DNA of 64,000 bases from Psoroptes ovis (GCA_002943765.1 PQWQ01000001.1:2639501-2703500), one strand, 5' to 3'; shown: positions 39,601-49,751, numbered from the stretch's first letter. A program made the numbers and translations. Notes: a model not told the origin generated them from the letters alone.

Positions 39601-42600
39601 TATTTCAAAATGAAATTAGATTATTATATAAACAAACATCAACGAAAATGATCAATAACAAGGTCGCTAGCATTAATGCTGATCATTATGATGATGATGG
39701 TGGCGACAACAACAATCGTAATGGCTGGCCATCTAAATTATCATCATCGTTTGATCATCATAGCAGTAGCGGTGATGGTGGCGCTGCAGCTGGTGGCAAC
39801 AGCATCGTAAACAATGTAACAAAGTCTACTTCAAATAATTTCAATAATAATAATCATCGTAAAATAAAAAAACAAATCGATACAAATGGAGAACAATATA
39901 ATAATTGTGTAGGCAGAATTGCACAACGTGATTATCGCTTCAAATCATATCGTACATCACATCCATCATCTCGATCATCATCGGTATCATCATCCGTTAC
40001 AATATCACCATCATCTTCAACATTATCGATTATAATTGATGATGATGTTGATTCAATTATCAATAACACAAATAATCATCATATTAAGAATATAAATCAA
40101 AAACTTCTTTCAAGACCTAAATCTGAACATAATCTTATATATTTGAATGCTGATCATAGAAATGAATCGCATTCAACAAATAATAATAAAATGACAAATA
40201 AATGGCGAACAACAAATGATTTAGCATCGACAACATCACCATCGACAAATGAATTGTTGAAAAATCGTCTATTTGTAAGTATTTGTAAAAATTTTCTAGG
40301 AAAGAAATTTATTCATTTTAAATTTTAATTTGTAAAGTATCAAATTTCTATTACAAATTTAATTATTATTATGTTCAATCGTAGAAAATGAAATTCGTGA
40401 TCATCGATCATCTGTTTTTATTGTTGTTGATGATCATTTTGCATTTACTCTTACGTATATTTTTGTATAAATATTCAAATACATTACAACAATCAATCAT
40501 ATGATTTTCCACATAAAAACAGCAATGATAATTTTTTTTTTGAATTTAAATTTTATCAAAAATTTATCGTTCAATTGACCAAGACCTTCAATTGTCTTTT
40601 TAAATTTATATTAGATATTTCATTTCAAGCTCAACAAATTAACAGATTTTGAATAATTATCATTAAATTCAAATAATTCAAGGTTTATTTGTTTATTTTT
40701 CAAATTAATCGGTATTTTTGAAAATATTTGAATACTAAAGAAAAAATTCAAGCCTTTGATATGTTTAGATTATAATAGTTTTTTTTGTTGATTGTTTAAA
40801 ATTTATTTTGTCAAAAAATTCCATCAAATTCTCATTTCAGATTTCAATTAAAATCTAATGAACATTTCATTATTGCAATTGCCATCAGAACAAATGAATT
40901 TTACTAATCACTTTTGAGGATGCTTAGCAATTTGAAGACGCTCATCAGTTGATCAGATATTCACAAATGTTCATATCTAAAAATCAAGCTAAGCAAAGAC
41001 ATCAATAATCTTTTAGGCAGTTTTTAATGATTTTTTTTTCTCTTAATGGGTTTTCCAAAACAAATTCATAGATTTTTTTCTATTCAACTAATTTGACTAT
41101 TTCTAATTGAAGCATTCATGAATTTAAATACAAAAAGCATATGACATGCATGATGCATATCTTGTATCTTTATGAAATTGGTAGAAAAAACAAATAAACA
41201 AAGAATTTTTTAAAATAGAAATTTTGAATTCAAATAACATTTCTGATGTTATCTTGTCTTGTAAAAATCTCTCTCTTTTCCTCCCTCTCTATTTCTCCCT
41301 TTGTTCACCACCATTGTTGAACACATAACATTCTTATTTATGACATTATTATTATCATCATTACCAACAAGTGGTAAGGCCACTGAGCAAGAATGAAATT
41401 TTAAAATGAAATTATTGTTATCACGAAATTTCGTGATTGTAAATTTGTAAAGAAAAATATATGAAAAACTTTCACTATATTGTAAACATAATGTTCATTT
41501 TTTTAATATTTGTATTTCGGAATTTGCTATGAAAGAAAAAAAGAAATTTTAAATCAAATATTCAATTGATTTTGATAGAGATACGGAGTATTTTTCAATT
41601 GTTTTGTTTCATTGATATTTTTTTCCACTGACTAACCCATTAAGCATTTAAAAACTTTTAAATTTATTGAATTAAAAACAAATTTTTGATTTATTCTTGA
41701 CTTACAGGCAAAACAAGCTTTGATATCGAATAGCAGTGATGATAAAGATAAAAATGATGGCAATGATAGGATTAAAAATGAAAAATTCCATACATTTTTC
41801 GGGGATTCATTGAAAAAACAGCCAAACAGTCATCAAGAGCAAACGGATAAGAAAAAATTCAATAAAGAACAATCAATAATATCGAATTCAATTTTCTTAG
41901 ATGATGAAGATTATGACAAAGATGATGAAAATACGATGCATACTAATAGTAACAATGATAAAATTAGGAAAAATAGCGAAATACTCGGAGAAAATTTGAT
42001 ACAAAATAATACAAATAATAATATGGATAATAATAATTTGAGTACAAAATATTCAAAACTAATAAATAATAATAATATCGAAGAACAATCATCACTGTTA
42101 TCATCATCATTGAAACAACAACAAAACAATGATGATAATAAAAAATTAGCATCATCAAGGTAAATATATACCATATACAGACAATCGGTTATTATTATTA
42201 TCATAATTTACGAGCGATTTTCTTAATTTGAATTCAAATTTTTTTTCTTTGTTATAATTCACTATTTATAGATTATGCTACGAAAAAGATTTCAATTGTA
42301 GTAGCAACAGCAATAATAATAATCGTCCATTGAAACTTTATTTACCATCAGAACAAGAACAGCAACAGAATAATTGTAATGATAATAATATTAAAAATAA
42401 TGGCGCAAATTTAGGAGTGAAAGGATTCAATAAAAGTTCACGTGTTGAACAATGGTCAACGATGGTCGCTGCCACATCCTCATCAACATCAATGGCATCA
42501 CCGTTGCCATCATCATCACCATCCACGACAGCGATTCCCCCAACGAAAATTGTTGATTCATGTAATTTATGTCAAATGGAACTCGAAAATTGTGATAAAT

Positions 42601-43825
42601 GTTGTAGGTTTTGTCAAACAATCGAAGAACATAAATATAAATATTTGAATAACAATAACATTAAAATTGAAGATGACATTGATTTCATTTATAATAATGT
42701 CAATGATGATATCATTCTCGATGATATGACCATGAAAAATTTTAGCACAAACGTAAATAATGGCAACAATAATAGTTCACAAATGATTGTTAAACATAAT
42801 AAGCATCGAATGGCTGAATCTTTGCCACAAAAGCTACCTCTTGACCCATTACAACAGCAAGAATCATCTGATTTAACATTTTTCAATCGCATACGACGCT
42901 TCAACTGGCATTCAATATTCAGTAGTTCACGCAGTAAAAAATCTAATGGATCTCGTTTATGGAATCGTTTACGAACTGGTAGTCAACGTTTACGCGGCAG
43001 TCGAAGATATTTTCAAAATAAAAATAGATTATTTTCACCACAAACATGTGATATTTTATCAACCAATTTAATCAATGATCATCGCCAGAGGTATGATAAG
43101 CCTCTTCAAGAATCGAAACCAAAGCCAATGAATGGACATAAAGTTCCTGATAATTGCTATAATTACGATGAACATTATTTGAAACCACCATCATTGATCA
43201 ATGCTGACAGGATTTTGCGTCAAAAAATCATGACAAATGATAAAATGATCAATGCAACCGATTTTGATGGCGATTCTAATGCCAATGCAAAAAATTTTAA
43301 AGCAATCGATGATAAACATAGAATGTTGAATATATCACGTGAAATGGAAAATTTAAGAATTGATAATATAAGCACAAAACGGTATGCAAACGAATCAAAT
43401 TCAAATAATAATGCATTAGACATCAATCACGATGGCCATCCAAGTGATTTTATCCGTCCATTTTTCATAAGTCATCCAAGCAGACAATTACAATCAAATT
43501 CAAATGGAAAAATCAGCAATAATAGACATCATCATAATCATAATGATCATTTGGATAATAAAATTATCAATTTAGGATTGAATGGCATCAGTATTTCATC
43601 TGATTCAGGTAGTTGAATATGATTTAGATTTTTTAATCATATATTTGCCATAAAATTTCTAAAAATTATTTATCATTTTACTCATTTCAATATATTACAT
43701 AAAATATAGGAATGGAAGAATATGATTATCATTCGAGTGCTGAACACAGTCCATCAGGATATTATATCAATAATAATAATAATCATAATCATAACAAGCC
43801 TAATAATAAAAATATATGCAAATAA
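33633..43825 (+). CDS. Large protein with an interrupted PTB/PID domain and a Cys cluster, 6 exons, 1,427 aa
   Basis: Exons: 33633-34674, 38088-38769, 39620-40274, 41708-42159, 42272-43608 and 43710-43825. All introns are GT-AG, the phases match at every join, and 4,284 coding bases end in TAA. An in-frame TGA ten codons upstream supports the ATG. After a His/Ser-rich start, residues about 133-393 form a PTB-like domain: SRYRVQYLGCNSC, YQKPLLDLY, LSTHGIFIAEKD, ILWAAVRFQ, then, across the first intron, IPHPPLFVCILQ, RLECHMFVCG and a closing helix. About 80 Asn/Ser-rich residues (200-280) are inserted between strands. The remaining 1,000 residues are mostly disordered Asn/Ser/His-rich sequence with a CX2CX6CX2CCX2C cluster (1041-1058) and a basic Arg/Trp-rich segment soon after. 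The strand order and the HPPLFxCI block match the PTB gene at 21.5 kb. An adaptor or scaffold role is likely; the specific function is unknown. Confidence 0.85.
34675..38087 (+). other. 3.4-kb first intron of the second PTB gene
   Basis: It starts GTAAAG and ends CACAG, in phase 1, and falls inside the PTB domain just before the IPHPPLFVC strand. It is far longer than the gene's other introns (101-1,433 bases). It contains a 24-T run at 37812-37835 and short ATT/GAT tracts, and no ORF of note. Size alone makes it a candidate for enhancers. Confidence 0.8.
37812..37835. repeat. Poly-T homopolymer (24 nt)
   Basis: The longest homopolymer seen in the window, within the first intron of the second PTB gene, about 250 bases before its 3' splice site. 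Confidence 0.9.
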
Positions 43826-44159
43826 AATGATAATAAATATGACAAGAGTAATATGAAATAACATTCCACCAAGAAGCTGGACAATAGGCGCCTTCTGATG
43901 TCTTGTATTCAAAGATGAAAATTCTTTTTTTTTCTACAATTTCGACAATCGATGGCGTTCACAGCCTAGATTTATTTTTATTTTTAAAATAAAATTACAA
44001 TTAATTCTTTTAATTTTGATTTATTTTTTTCATTGAAAGCCCTCAAAAACACCCCTAAGATTGTAATTTTTTATTCAAAAAGCTCCAATATTACAACTGT
44101 ACAAATATGAATATATGAAAACATTAACTATTTATAAACTATGTCTATATTTAATATTT
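43826..44159. other. Short convergent intergenic region with polyadenylation signals on both strands
   Basis: Only 334 bases separate the stop codons of the second PTB gene (plus) and the phosphatase (minus). Plus-strand AATAAA occurs at 43821-43826, overlapping the stop, and at 43832-43837. A minus-strand AATAAA lies at 43971-43976. If these are used, the two 3' UTRs end close together and could overlap. Confidence 0.55.
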
Positions 44160-45274
44160 TTATAAATCTTGTTCAAATTTAACAATGATACAGGTCATAT
44201 TATCGCCACCATTTCGGCCATCAATCGGTCTTACTGGTGATATACATCGTCGTATTATTTCTTGACATATTTTTGATGATTTCATATTTTTTTTGAGGTA
44301 TTTTTTTACAATCGAACAGGCTTGTTTTTCGTTCATCGAATTCCAAATACCATCACATGCAAGCAAAATAAAATCATTTCGATGTATTTTTTCTTTACAA
44401 ACACGGATGTCTGGCCATGCAATCAATACCTGTTCTTTTGGTCCAAGAGTTTCATTCGATTTAAGCATACAATCACCGAATGCACGTGATAAATTTAAAC
44501 CAGAATTTATGCGACCATTTGTGACATGTGATCCAGCATTCTCAATTCTATGAAGTTCTTTTGCGTCGGTTGGTTTATGATCCATTGTCATAGGATGTGC
44601 TTTATTTTTAAGGTATATACAACATCTTGAATCACCAATATTGGCAACATATAATGTGCTTGTTTTTTTATTCAATAAAGCAACGACCGCTGTGCAACCG
44701 GTAGCCATCGCTATCATTTCAGATGTATGACGACGTCTTATGCGACCATAACATTGTTCATATCTGCGACTGATTTTGATCAATTCATCATTAATATCAT
44801 TGTTCAATAGTGAAGAATCCAAGTCCATAAATACTTCTTCCAATGCTTTTTCTATGTTTTAAAAGAAACTTGAATAACAATGTATTTGATAAAAAATAAC
44901 AGATATGTACCATAATTTTTTTTATGATAACTTAAATTATTTTTCAATAAAATTGGTAATTTTTCCGCTGCAAATCTTGCTATTTCAGGTCCATTATGTC
45001 CATCAAAAACGCCGAATAATGCTAAATGATTAACAGGGTCAAAATCTAAATCACAAAGATGTGCATCTTCTTGATTCACACGCCAACCTTGAACGGCTGA
45101 TGTACCGGCAAGAATTCTATAATTTTTATCTTCGTAATCATCACATTCACATTTTAATTTTGGATATGAAAGATAAAATTGCGCAATAATTTCCTCTTGA
45201 TCTTCATAGTGGTGTCGATTATGATGATTAGATTTTCGTTGTCCATTTGAACGTAAAGATGAAAACCAGCCCAT
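44160..45274 (-). CDS. PP2C-family Ser/Thr phosphatase, PPM1G-like, 2 exons, 351 aa
   Basis: Exons are 45274-44911 and 44851-44160, with one 59-base GT-AG intron in phase 1. PP2C motifs in order: AVQGWRVNQEDAH (60-72), FGVFDGHNGPE (87-97), GCTAVVALL (173-181), ANIGDSRC (191-198), GLNLSRAFGD (239-248), ACDGIWN (286-292) and GGDNMTC (336-342). The Asp residues that bind the two metals (in EDAH, DGH, DGIWN and GDN) are all present, so it should be an active Mg/Mn-dependent phosphatase. The KALEEVF and GPKEQ segments resemble the PPM1G branch best, but the long acidic insert typical of PPM1G is absent. The protein begins Met-Gly, so N-myristoylation is possible, as in some PP2C proteins. A Cys/Asp-rich stretch (about 41-50) precedes the catalytic core. 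The gene is convergent with the PTB gene. Substrates are unknown. Confidence 0.92.
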
Positions 45275-45613
45275 TATGCCAGATTATGATAAATGAATTA
45301 TTTCGAAAACATAAAAAACAAAGTAATTTTTGAGCAAAATAATTTTCGACCTTTACGGATACACACTCAACAGATCATTCATAGAATCAATGAAATCTTT
45401 TTATTTATCGATGTTCATAATTCCGATCATTTTCTAAAATCGAAAATCATGTACTCATGTTCACGAAAATGGAAATGAGATTATGGAAAAATTTTCAATA
45501 AATCGTTGATTCATTCTCGATTAGCAATCAATTCAGCCTATGCATCAGAGCTCATAAACACATTGTTAATTATTATTAATATATGGAAAAATCAGGAATC
45601 GTGATCAAACAAT

Positions 45614-45631
45614 CAATCAATCGATTGATTG
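45614..45631. repeat. 18-bp perfect palindrome
   Basis: CAATCAATCGATTGATTG, with a central ATCGAT, about 340 bases upstream of the phosphatase start codon. The repeated ATCAAT units resemble homeodomain or DREF-like core sequences, but this is not evidence of binding. Confidence 0.85.
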
Positions 45632-45893
45632 AAAATCTGATGAATTACTATCATTGAGAACAGAACAATGTCAAAACAGAAAAATTAAAACAATTTCATT
45701 GAAATACAATTAAATCAATCGAGCACAAAATAAATTCAATTTGAATTGGATCATAAATATAAAAAATGAATAATAATTTTTTTAATGGTAATAGATTGAA
45801 TAATCAAAATAATTATAAATCAATATATTTTGAAAGGTGTTTGTAAGGCACAAAACACCAATCTAAATTCGTGGGAGCAAAAAAAATGTATAA

Positions 45894-45957
45894 AAATTGA
45901 TTAAAACAAGTCGATTAAATGAGAAATTTACATGTTCGACTTGTTTTAAATCAATTT
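45894..45957. repeat. 64-nt near-perfect hairpin
   Basis: The left arm (45894-45914, AAATTGATTAAAACAAGTCGA) is complementary to the right arm (45936-45957) except for one bulged base, around a 21-nt loop that has a small inner TAAAT/ATTTA pairing. The arm core TCGACTTGT occurs a third time at 45961-45969. Size and pairing are compatible with a microRNA-precursor-like hairpin on either strand, a decayed tiny foldback element, or chance. No clear target-site duplication flanks it. Confidence 0.7.
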
Positions 45958-46412
45958 CGATCGACTTGTGACAATAAAAAAGTAATGACTAGTCATTTTC
46001 ATTTCCATAACTCTTAATTAAGGAAAAATAAATAAATCGAAAGTGACATTTTGGTCCAAACTCAAAAAATGAGAGAGAGTTCTTCAAATGATAATAAATT
46101 CTTTTTATTAAAGTTACAATGTATTTAATTATCTCAAAATTTTAATTATAATTATCATTGTGTTAAATTATCAGAAAAAAAATTTAAAAAATGCAATCGG
46201 TTATACTTATTTCATTCATTTCATAAGAATATCTCTATTGATTTTCTAGTTTTCCATTTTGATAATCATAATTGTCGATGTTAATTATCATAATCGATAA
46301 TCATACTGGTAATAATGATTACCAATGATTGTTATTATTTGGAATCGTATCAATTTCATAATTTTTTATGGTATTTTTTGTTGATTATTTTTTTAGTGCA
46401 ATCATATTGACT

Positions 46413-46967
46413 TTAATCTAATTTAATCGATGATAATGGATCATCATCGTTGCTGTTATCGCTGCCATTAACGTCATAAAAATTATCAATAGATGTTTCC
46501 GCAGTTTTAATCATATTTTTCTCATAACGATTACTTAATTCACGATGATGATCATATTGATTCGATGGACAATTTGAATATTTTGATGCACATTTATAAC
46601 ATTGTTTATTTTTACCAAATTCATAACCATTATCACCACCAGCGAAAAAGTAACCCATAGGTTCTTTTGAATTAGTACCCAACATTTCTACCGAATTAAT
46701 AATCGGTTCGCCTTTGATTTCACCTTTAATTGTACGTTGACAAATATTTTCACATAATAATCTTGTCATACAATCAGTTAGATTTTGTTGTTTACTTGAA
46801 TCTAATTCTTTATTGAAAAAATCTTTTACATAACCTTCAATAAAATTTTCAACCATCATTCCATCATCGACAACATTCGTTATATCATTACCAAAGGCAA
46901 TTTGAAATATTATTATTGAAGACAATAAAATTATTGAGAAAAATATTGATGATGATGTTGAATACAT
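46413..46967 (-). CDS. Small secreted Cys-containing protein, 184 aa, single exon
   Basis: A single open frame from an ATG at 46967 to a TAA-type end at 46413. Residues 1-26 form a clear signal peptide: a Ser-rich start, then a long Ile/Leu/Phe core ending AFG. The mature protein has six Cys (66, 72, 76, 123, 126, 133) in two groups spaced C-x5-C-x3-C and C-x2-C-x6-C. One sequon (NLT, 63) lies before the first Cys. The last 45 residues are polar and Asp/Asn-rich. The layout, with a short helix carrying LLCENIC and then a Gly-rich patch and CYKC...NC, recalls arthropod-specific secreted families, but I cannot name one. The nearest neighbour upstream is a divergent small secreted ORF at 47.5 kb. 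The function is unknown. Confidence 0.75.
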   Translation of the reverse strand: MYSTSSSIFFSIILLSSIIIFQIAFGNDITNVVDDGMMVENFIEGYVKDFFNKELDSSKQQNLTDCMTRLLCENICQRTIKGEIKGEPIINSVEMLGTNSKEPMGYFFAGGDNGYEFGKNKQCYKCASKYSNCPSNQYDHHRELSNRYEKNMIKTAETSIDNFYDVNGSDNSNDDDPLSSIKLD

Positions 46968-47521
46968 CACGAATACGATGCTTTATTTGATTGTAATAAG
47001 TGAAAATATATTCTATACAATCTCAAAGCATAAAAATTGAATTATTTCACACACAAATCAACACACTTAAATGGCCGATATACGAACAATTGAATTGAAA
47101 AATGTGAAAATTGACCACCGGATGAAATAAATTTAAATTTTCGCATTCAAATTTAAACTTGAAATATTATTATTATCATTGTTATTAGACTTAGACAAAG
47201 TAGCACTCTTTCAGCATCATTACTATAACTTTGTACTTATAACGCATAAATATCATTTCAAACAGAGATATATGTGTATTTGTGCATTTGATTTTGCAGC
47301 GGAAAACCTGCACAAACATTTTACTTTTACTTTCCATGTTAAAAATCTTATCTTGGATAATATATCACTACGAAAAAGAAAGCAAAGTATTTTGAAAATT
47401 TCATAGTAAATTATCGAAGAAAATTTTATAAATTGTAAAAATTGCTAACTCATATAAAACATATAAGCAATCAGTAAACGCTCGATTGAACATTATCATC
47501 AACATCAACCATACAACAAAA
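46968..47521. other. Divergent promoter region between two small secreted genes
   Basis: 550 bases between the minus-strand secreted gene and the plus-strand ORF starting at 47522. On the plus strand there are TATAAA at 47427-47432, TATAAAA at 47453-47459 and an Inr-like ATCAGT at 47470-47475. The 20-base gap from the second TATA to the Inr is shorter than usual, so the start-site assignment is tentative. Confidence 0.45.
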
Positions 47522-47778
47522 ATGAAACAAAAATTATTTCAAAAAAAAATCTTTGGGGAATATTTTTGCTTTCTTGGACTATTTACAGTCGTACATTATT
47601 GCTGCCATTATTATTATTTTCTTCACGGCTAAAAGCACACACCAACAAACGCAATTATAATCAAAAATTATTTGTTTCACATTTAACTTTGAATTTTGTT
47701 CACATTTCTTTGTATAAATGTCTTAATAGATACAATAATCGAAATGAATGTGAAACAAATTATTTCAAATGTATTTAA
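47522..47778 (+). pseudogene. Small secreted-protein-like gene broken by a frame change in an A-run
   Basis: An ATG at 47522 sits 47 bases after an Inr-like ATCAGT and is preceded by CAACAAAA, a good animal start context. Its frame runs only 36 codons, stopping at 47630-47632. A second frame is open from the nine-A run near 47541-47549 to a TAA at 47776. It encodes a Leu-rich hydrophobic segment (LLLPLLLF) and then a basic tail with three Cys (in YKCLNRY, NECETN and FKCI). The two frames differ by one base at the A-run, and together they would look like a small secreted protein of about 85 residues. Possibilities are a sequencing or assembly length error in the homopolymer, slippage-dependent expression, a true pseudogene, or coincidence. 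It lies between two other secreted-type genes. Confidence 0.4.
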
Positions 47779-48497
47779 CGAAACGAAACACACATACACT
47801 ACTTATTTCTAAATTTGAAACAAACCAAAGTGAAAAAATTTGTAAAAATTTTTCAATCGAAAATAATGAAACTTTCTTTTCATTTTTTGTTCAATAGACA
47901 ATGATAGTGTAATGGTATACAAATATAGACCAATTATTGACCAATCATTGTAAATAATTTACTTAAGAATTGGGAAAAATCAAAATTGAATTTATTTTTG
48001 GAATGGTTGAATTGATTTCACAATTTACACAATTGCAAGCAATCAATTCAGTTTTAGAGGAAAAAACTTGGATTTTTTTTTTAAATTTTATGATTTCTTC
48101 AATGTTTGGTAGATGACAGCAGTGGTTCCACAAAAAAAAAACATTTTAAAAAATGAAATCAATTTTTTTTAGAAATTTTTTCTAAAGGAAAAATTACATT
48201 TTTTCATACAATAAATGTTCAATTTTTTTTTTTTGAACCTCTTAAACTGTGAATATGACATGTGACATTGATTCATTGAAAGTTTTTTACTGTTTTTCTA
48301 GCATTTTTTGACCATTAAAAAGCTGAAAATCTCAGTGATAAGCTATTTGATTTTGTTTTTCTTGTTGAAAACATACATATATAAAGCCATCATTTTTCGA
48401 ATTGAAAAGACATTGAAAAATTAAATCTTTCAAAAATCATTCAAATTTCATTCAAATTGTATTTAATTAAAAATTTATTCATCATCAAATATCTACG
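47779..48497. other. Intergenic region with promoter of the glycoprotein gene
   Basis: 700 bases, mostly A/T runs, with no gene. The only clear signal is the TATA box at 48378-48386 near its right end. Confidence 0.6.
48378..48386 (+). promoter_or_regulatory. TATA box of the secreted glycoprotein gene
   Basis: TATATAAAG followed by CC, 112 bases before the ATG at 48498. This places a start site near 48408 and gives a 5' UTR of about 90 bases without an intron. It is one of the few canonical TATA boxes placed correctly in this window. Confidence 0.6.
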
Positions 48498-49145
48498 ATG
48501 GCCTTTTCTATTGTCAACGACGCTGGTAAAATTATTGTCGCCATATTATTTATGTTGAATTTGGCCAATTTCGCTCAATGTCAAGAACAATTCAATGAAT
48601 TATCTGACAGCAATGAAACGATTTACGTGAATAATAACAATAATGATGAAATATCATTTCCATTTGGTGATAATTTATTGTCAATTAATGAATTGAACAA
48701 AACATTACATCAAATATTATTCGATGCAGCCAATTTAACAAATCAATGGCAACATGAATTGTTATATACATCAACGCAGTTCGTATCGAATTTAACTGAA
48801 CAACTAAATGAATCATTGGATACCAATAATACAAATTCACTGGTGAATTTGTTGTACAATACTAGTCGTAATTCAGTCGAAACAGGTGCAACAATCATCA
48901 CCGAAAGTATTGTACGGCCATCAACATTTTTTGTTGGACAAAATTTACGATTACTTGGTCAAGGTTTATGGTCATTGGGACATACCTTGAAACATTCAGG
49001 TTATCACATTTCGAATTTAGAACCAATCATACAAAATGCATCGAAATCATTATCTGAATATGGTATGAATTTAGTCAATTCAAGTTATGATCACAGTGAT
49101 AATAACCAAACGATGATGTTGAATACAACTATTTTGGACAATTAA
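48498..49145 (+). CDS. Secreted, heavily N-glycosylated protein, 215 aa, single exon
   Basis: An intact single-exon ORF with a TATA box upstream and AATAAA (49280-49285) 135 bases after the stop. Residues 1-28 are a signal peptide (core IIVAILFMLNLANFA, probable cut after AQC). The only Cys is at that cut, so the mature chain has none. Eleven Asn-X-Ser/Thr sequons occur (39, 67, 79, 98, 104, 110, 121, 180, 194, 203, 209). The body looks helical and amphipathic: SINELNKTLHQIL, then TQFVSNLTEQLNESL, then a Gly/Leu segment NLRLLGQGLWSLGHTLKHSG. There is no C-terminal anchor or membrane span. I know no family for it. A secreted helical glycoprotein, perhaps a structural or lipid-interacting protein, is only a guess. 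Confidence 0.8.
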   Translation: MAFSIVNDAGKIIVAILFMLNLANFAQCQEQFNELSDSNETIYVNNNNNDEISFPFGDNLLSINELNKTLHQILFDAANLTNQWQHELLYTSTQFVSNLTEQLNESLDTNNTNSLVNLLYNTSRNSVETGATIITESIVRPSTFFVGQNLRLLGQGLWSLGHTLKHSGYHISNLEPIIQNASKSLSEYGMNLVNSSYDHSDNNQTMMLNTTILDN

Positions 49146-49279
49146 TTTTTCATTTTTTAAATAGTTTTTCATAACTTAAATTATTTATTATTTGTATTTC
49201 ATCATTCAAGCCTCACATGTAATTTCACCGATTTTTTTAAAATTTTTTCATTCTCATAGATATCTATTTTGCATTTCAC

Positions 49280-49285
49280 AATAAA
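49280..49285 (+). terminator. Polyadenylation signal of the glycoprotein gene
   Basis: AATAAA 135 bases after the stop codon, followed by T-rich sequence (AATTTTTTATTTT). The spacing and downstream context fit, although AATAAA is frequent here by chance. Confidence 0.5.
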
Positions 49286-49731
49286 ATAATTTTTTATTTT
49301 AGAAATATTCATTTATTTCATCAATTAGAAAAAAACGAAAAAATTTTCATTTGAAATTTGTATGTGTTTTGAATCGTTGTATTTTGTATGTTTGAGTGTC
49401 AGTGTGTAAATATGTCGTGAGTGTCTGTTTTCATGTGAAAATTAGAATTTTAAAATTTGAAAAAAAATTTCAAGACAGAAGAAAAAATTTAAAAATCAAT
49501 TTTTTTTTTTCATATGAATCCATGATAATAATAATTATAAATTAATAGTATTTATTCATTCATTCAATCATCCATTTATTCAAATCATTCATTCATTCAA
49601 ACATTTATAATATTTTTTAATTTTTATTTATATAATTTATTAATATTTATATGAAGATGAAATAAAAGATAGATAAAAATGTTTGAGAAAATGGAATAAT
49701 TGATTGAAAATGATAATAATGATGAAGATGG

Positions 49732-49751
49732 TGATGATGATGATGATGATG
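49732..49751. repeat. (GAT)n microsatellite
   Basis: Six to seven GAT units, bordered by imperfect GATG copies, about 590 bases after the glycoprotein gene stop. Confidence 0.85.

Larger units (their letters stand above)
45275..46412. other. Intergenic region between phosphatase and first secreted gene
   Basis: 1.1 kb without a gene. It should hold the phosphatase promoter and the 3' UTR of the gene at 46.4 kb. Two structured sequences stand out: an 18-bp perfect palindrome (45614-45631) and a 64-nt hairpin (45894-45957). Confidence 0.7.
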
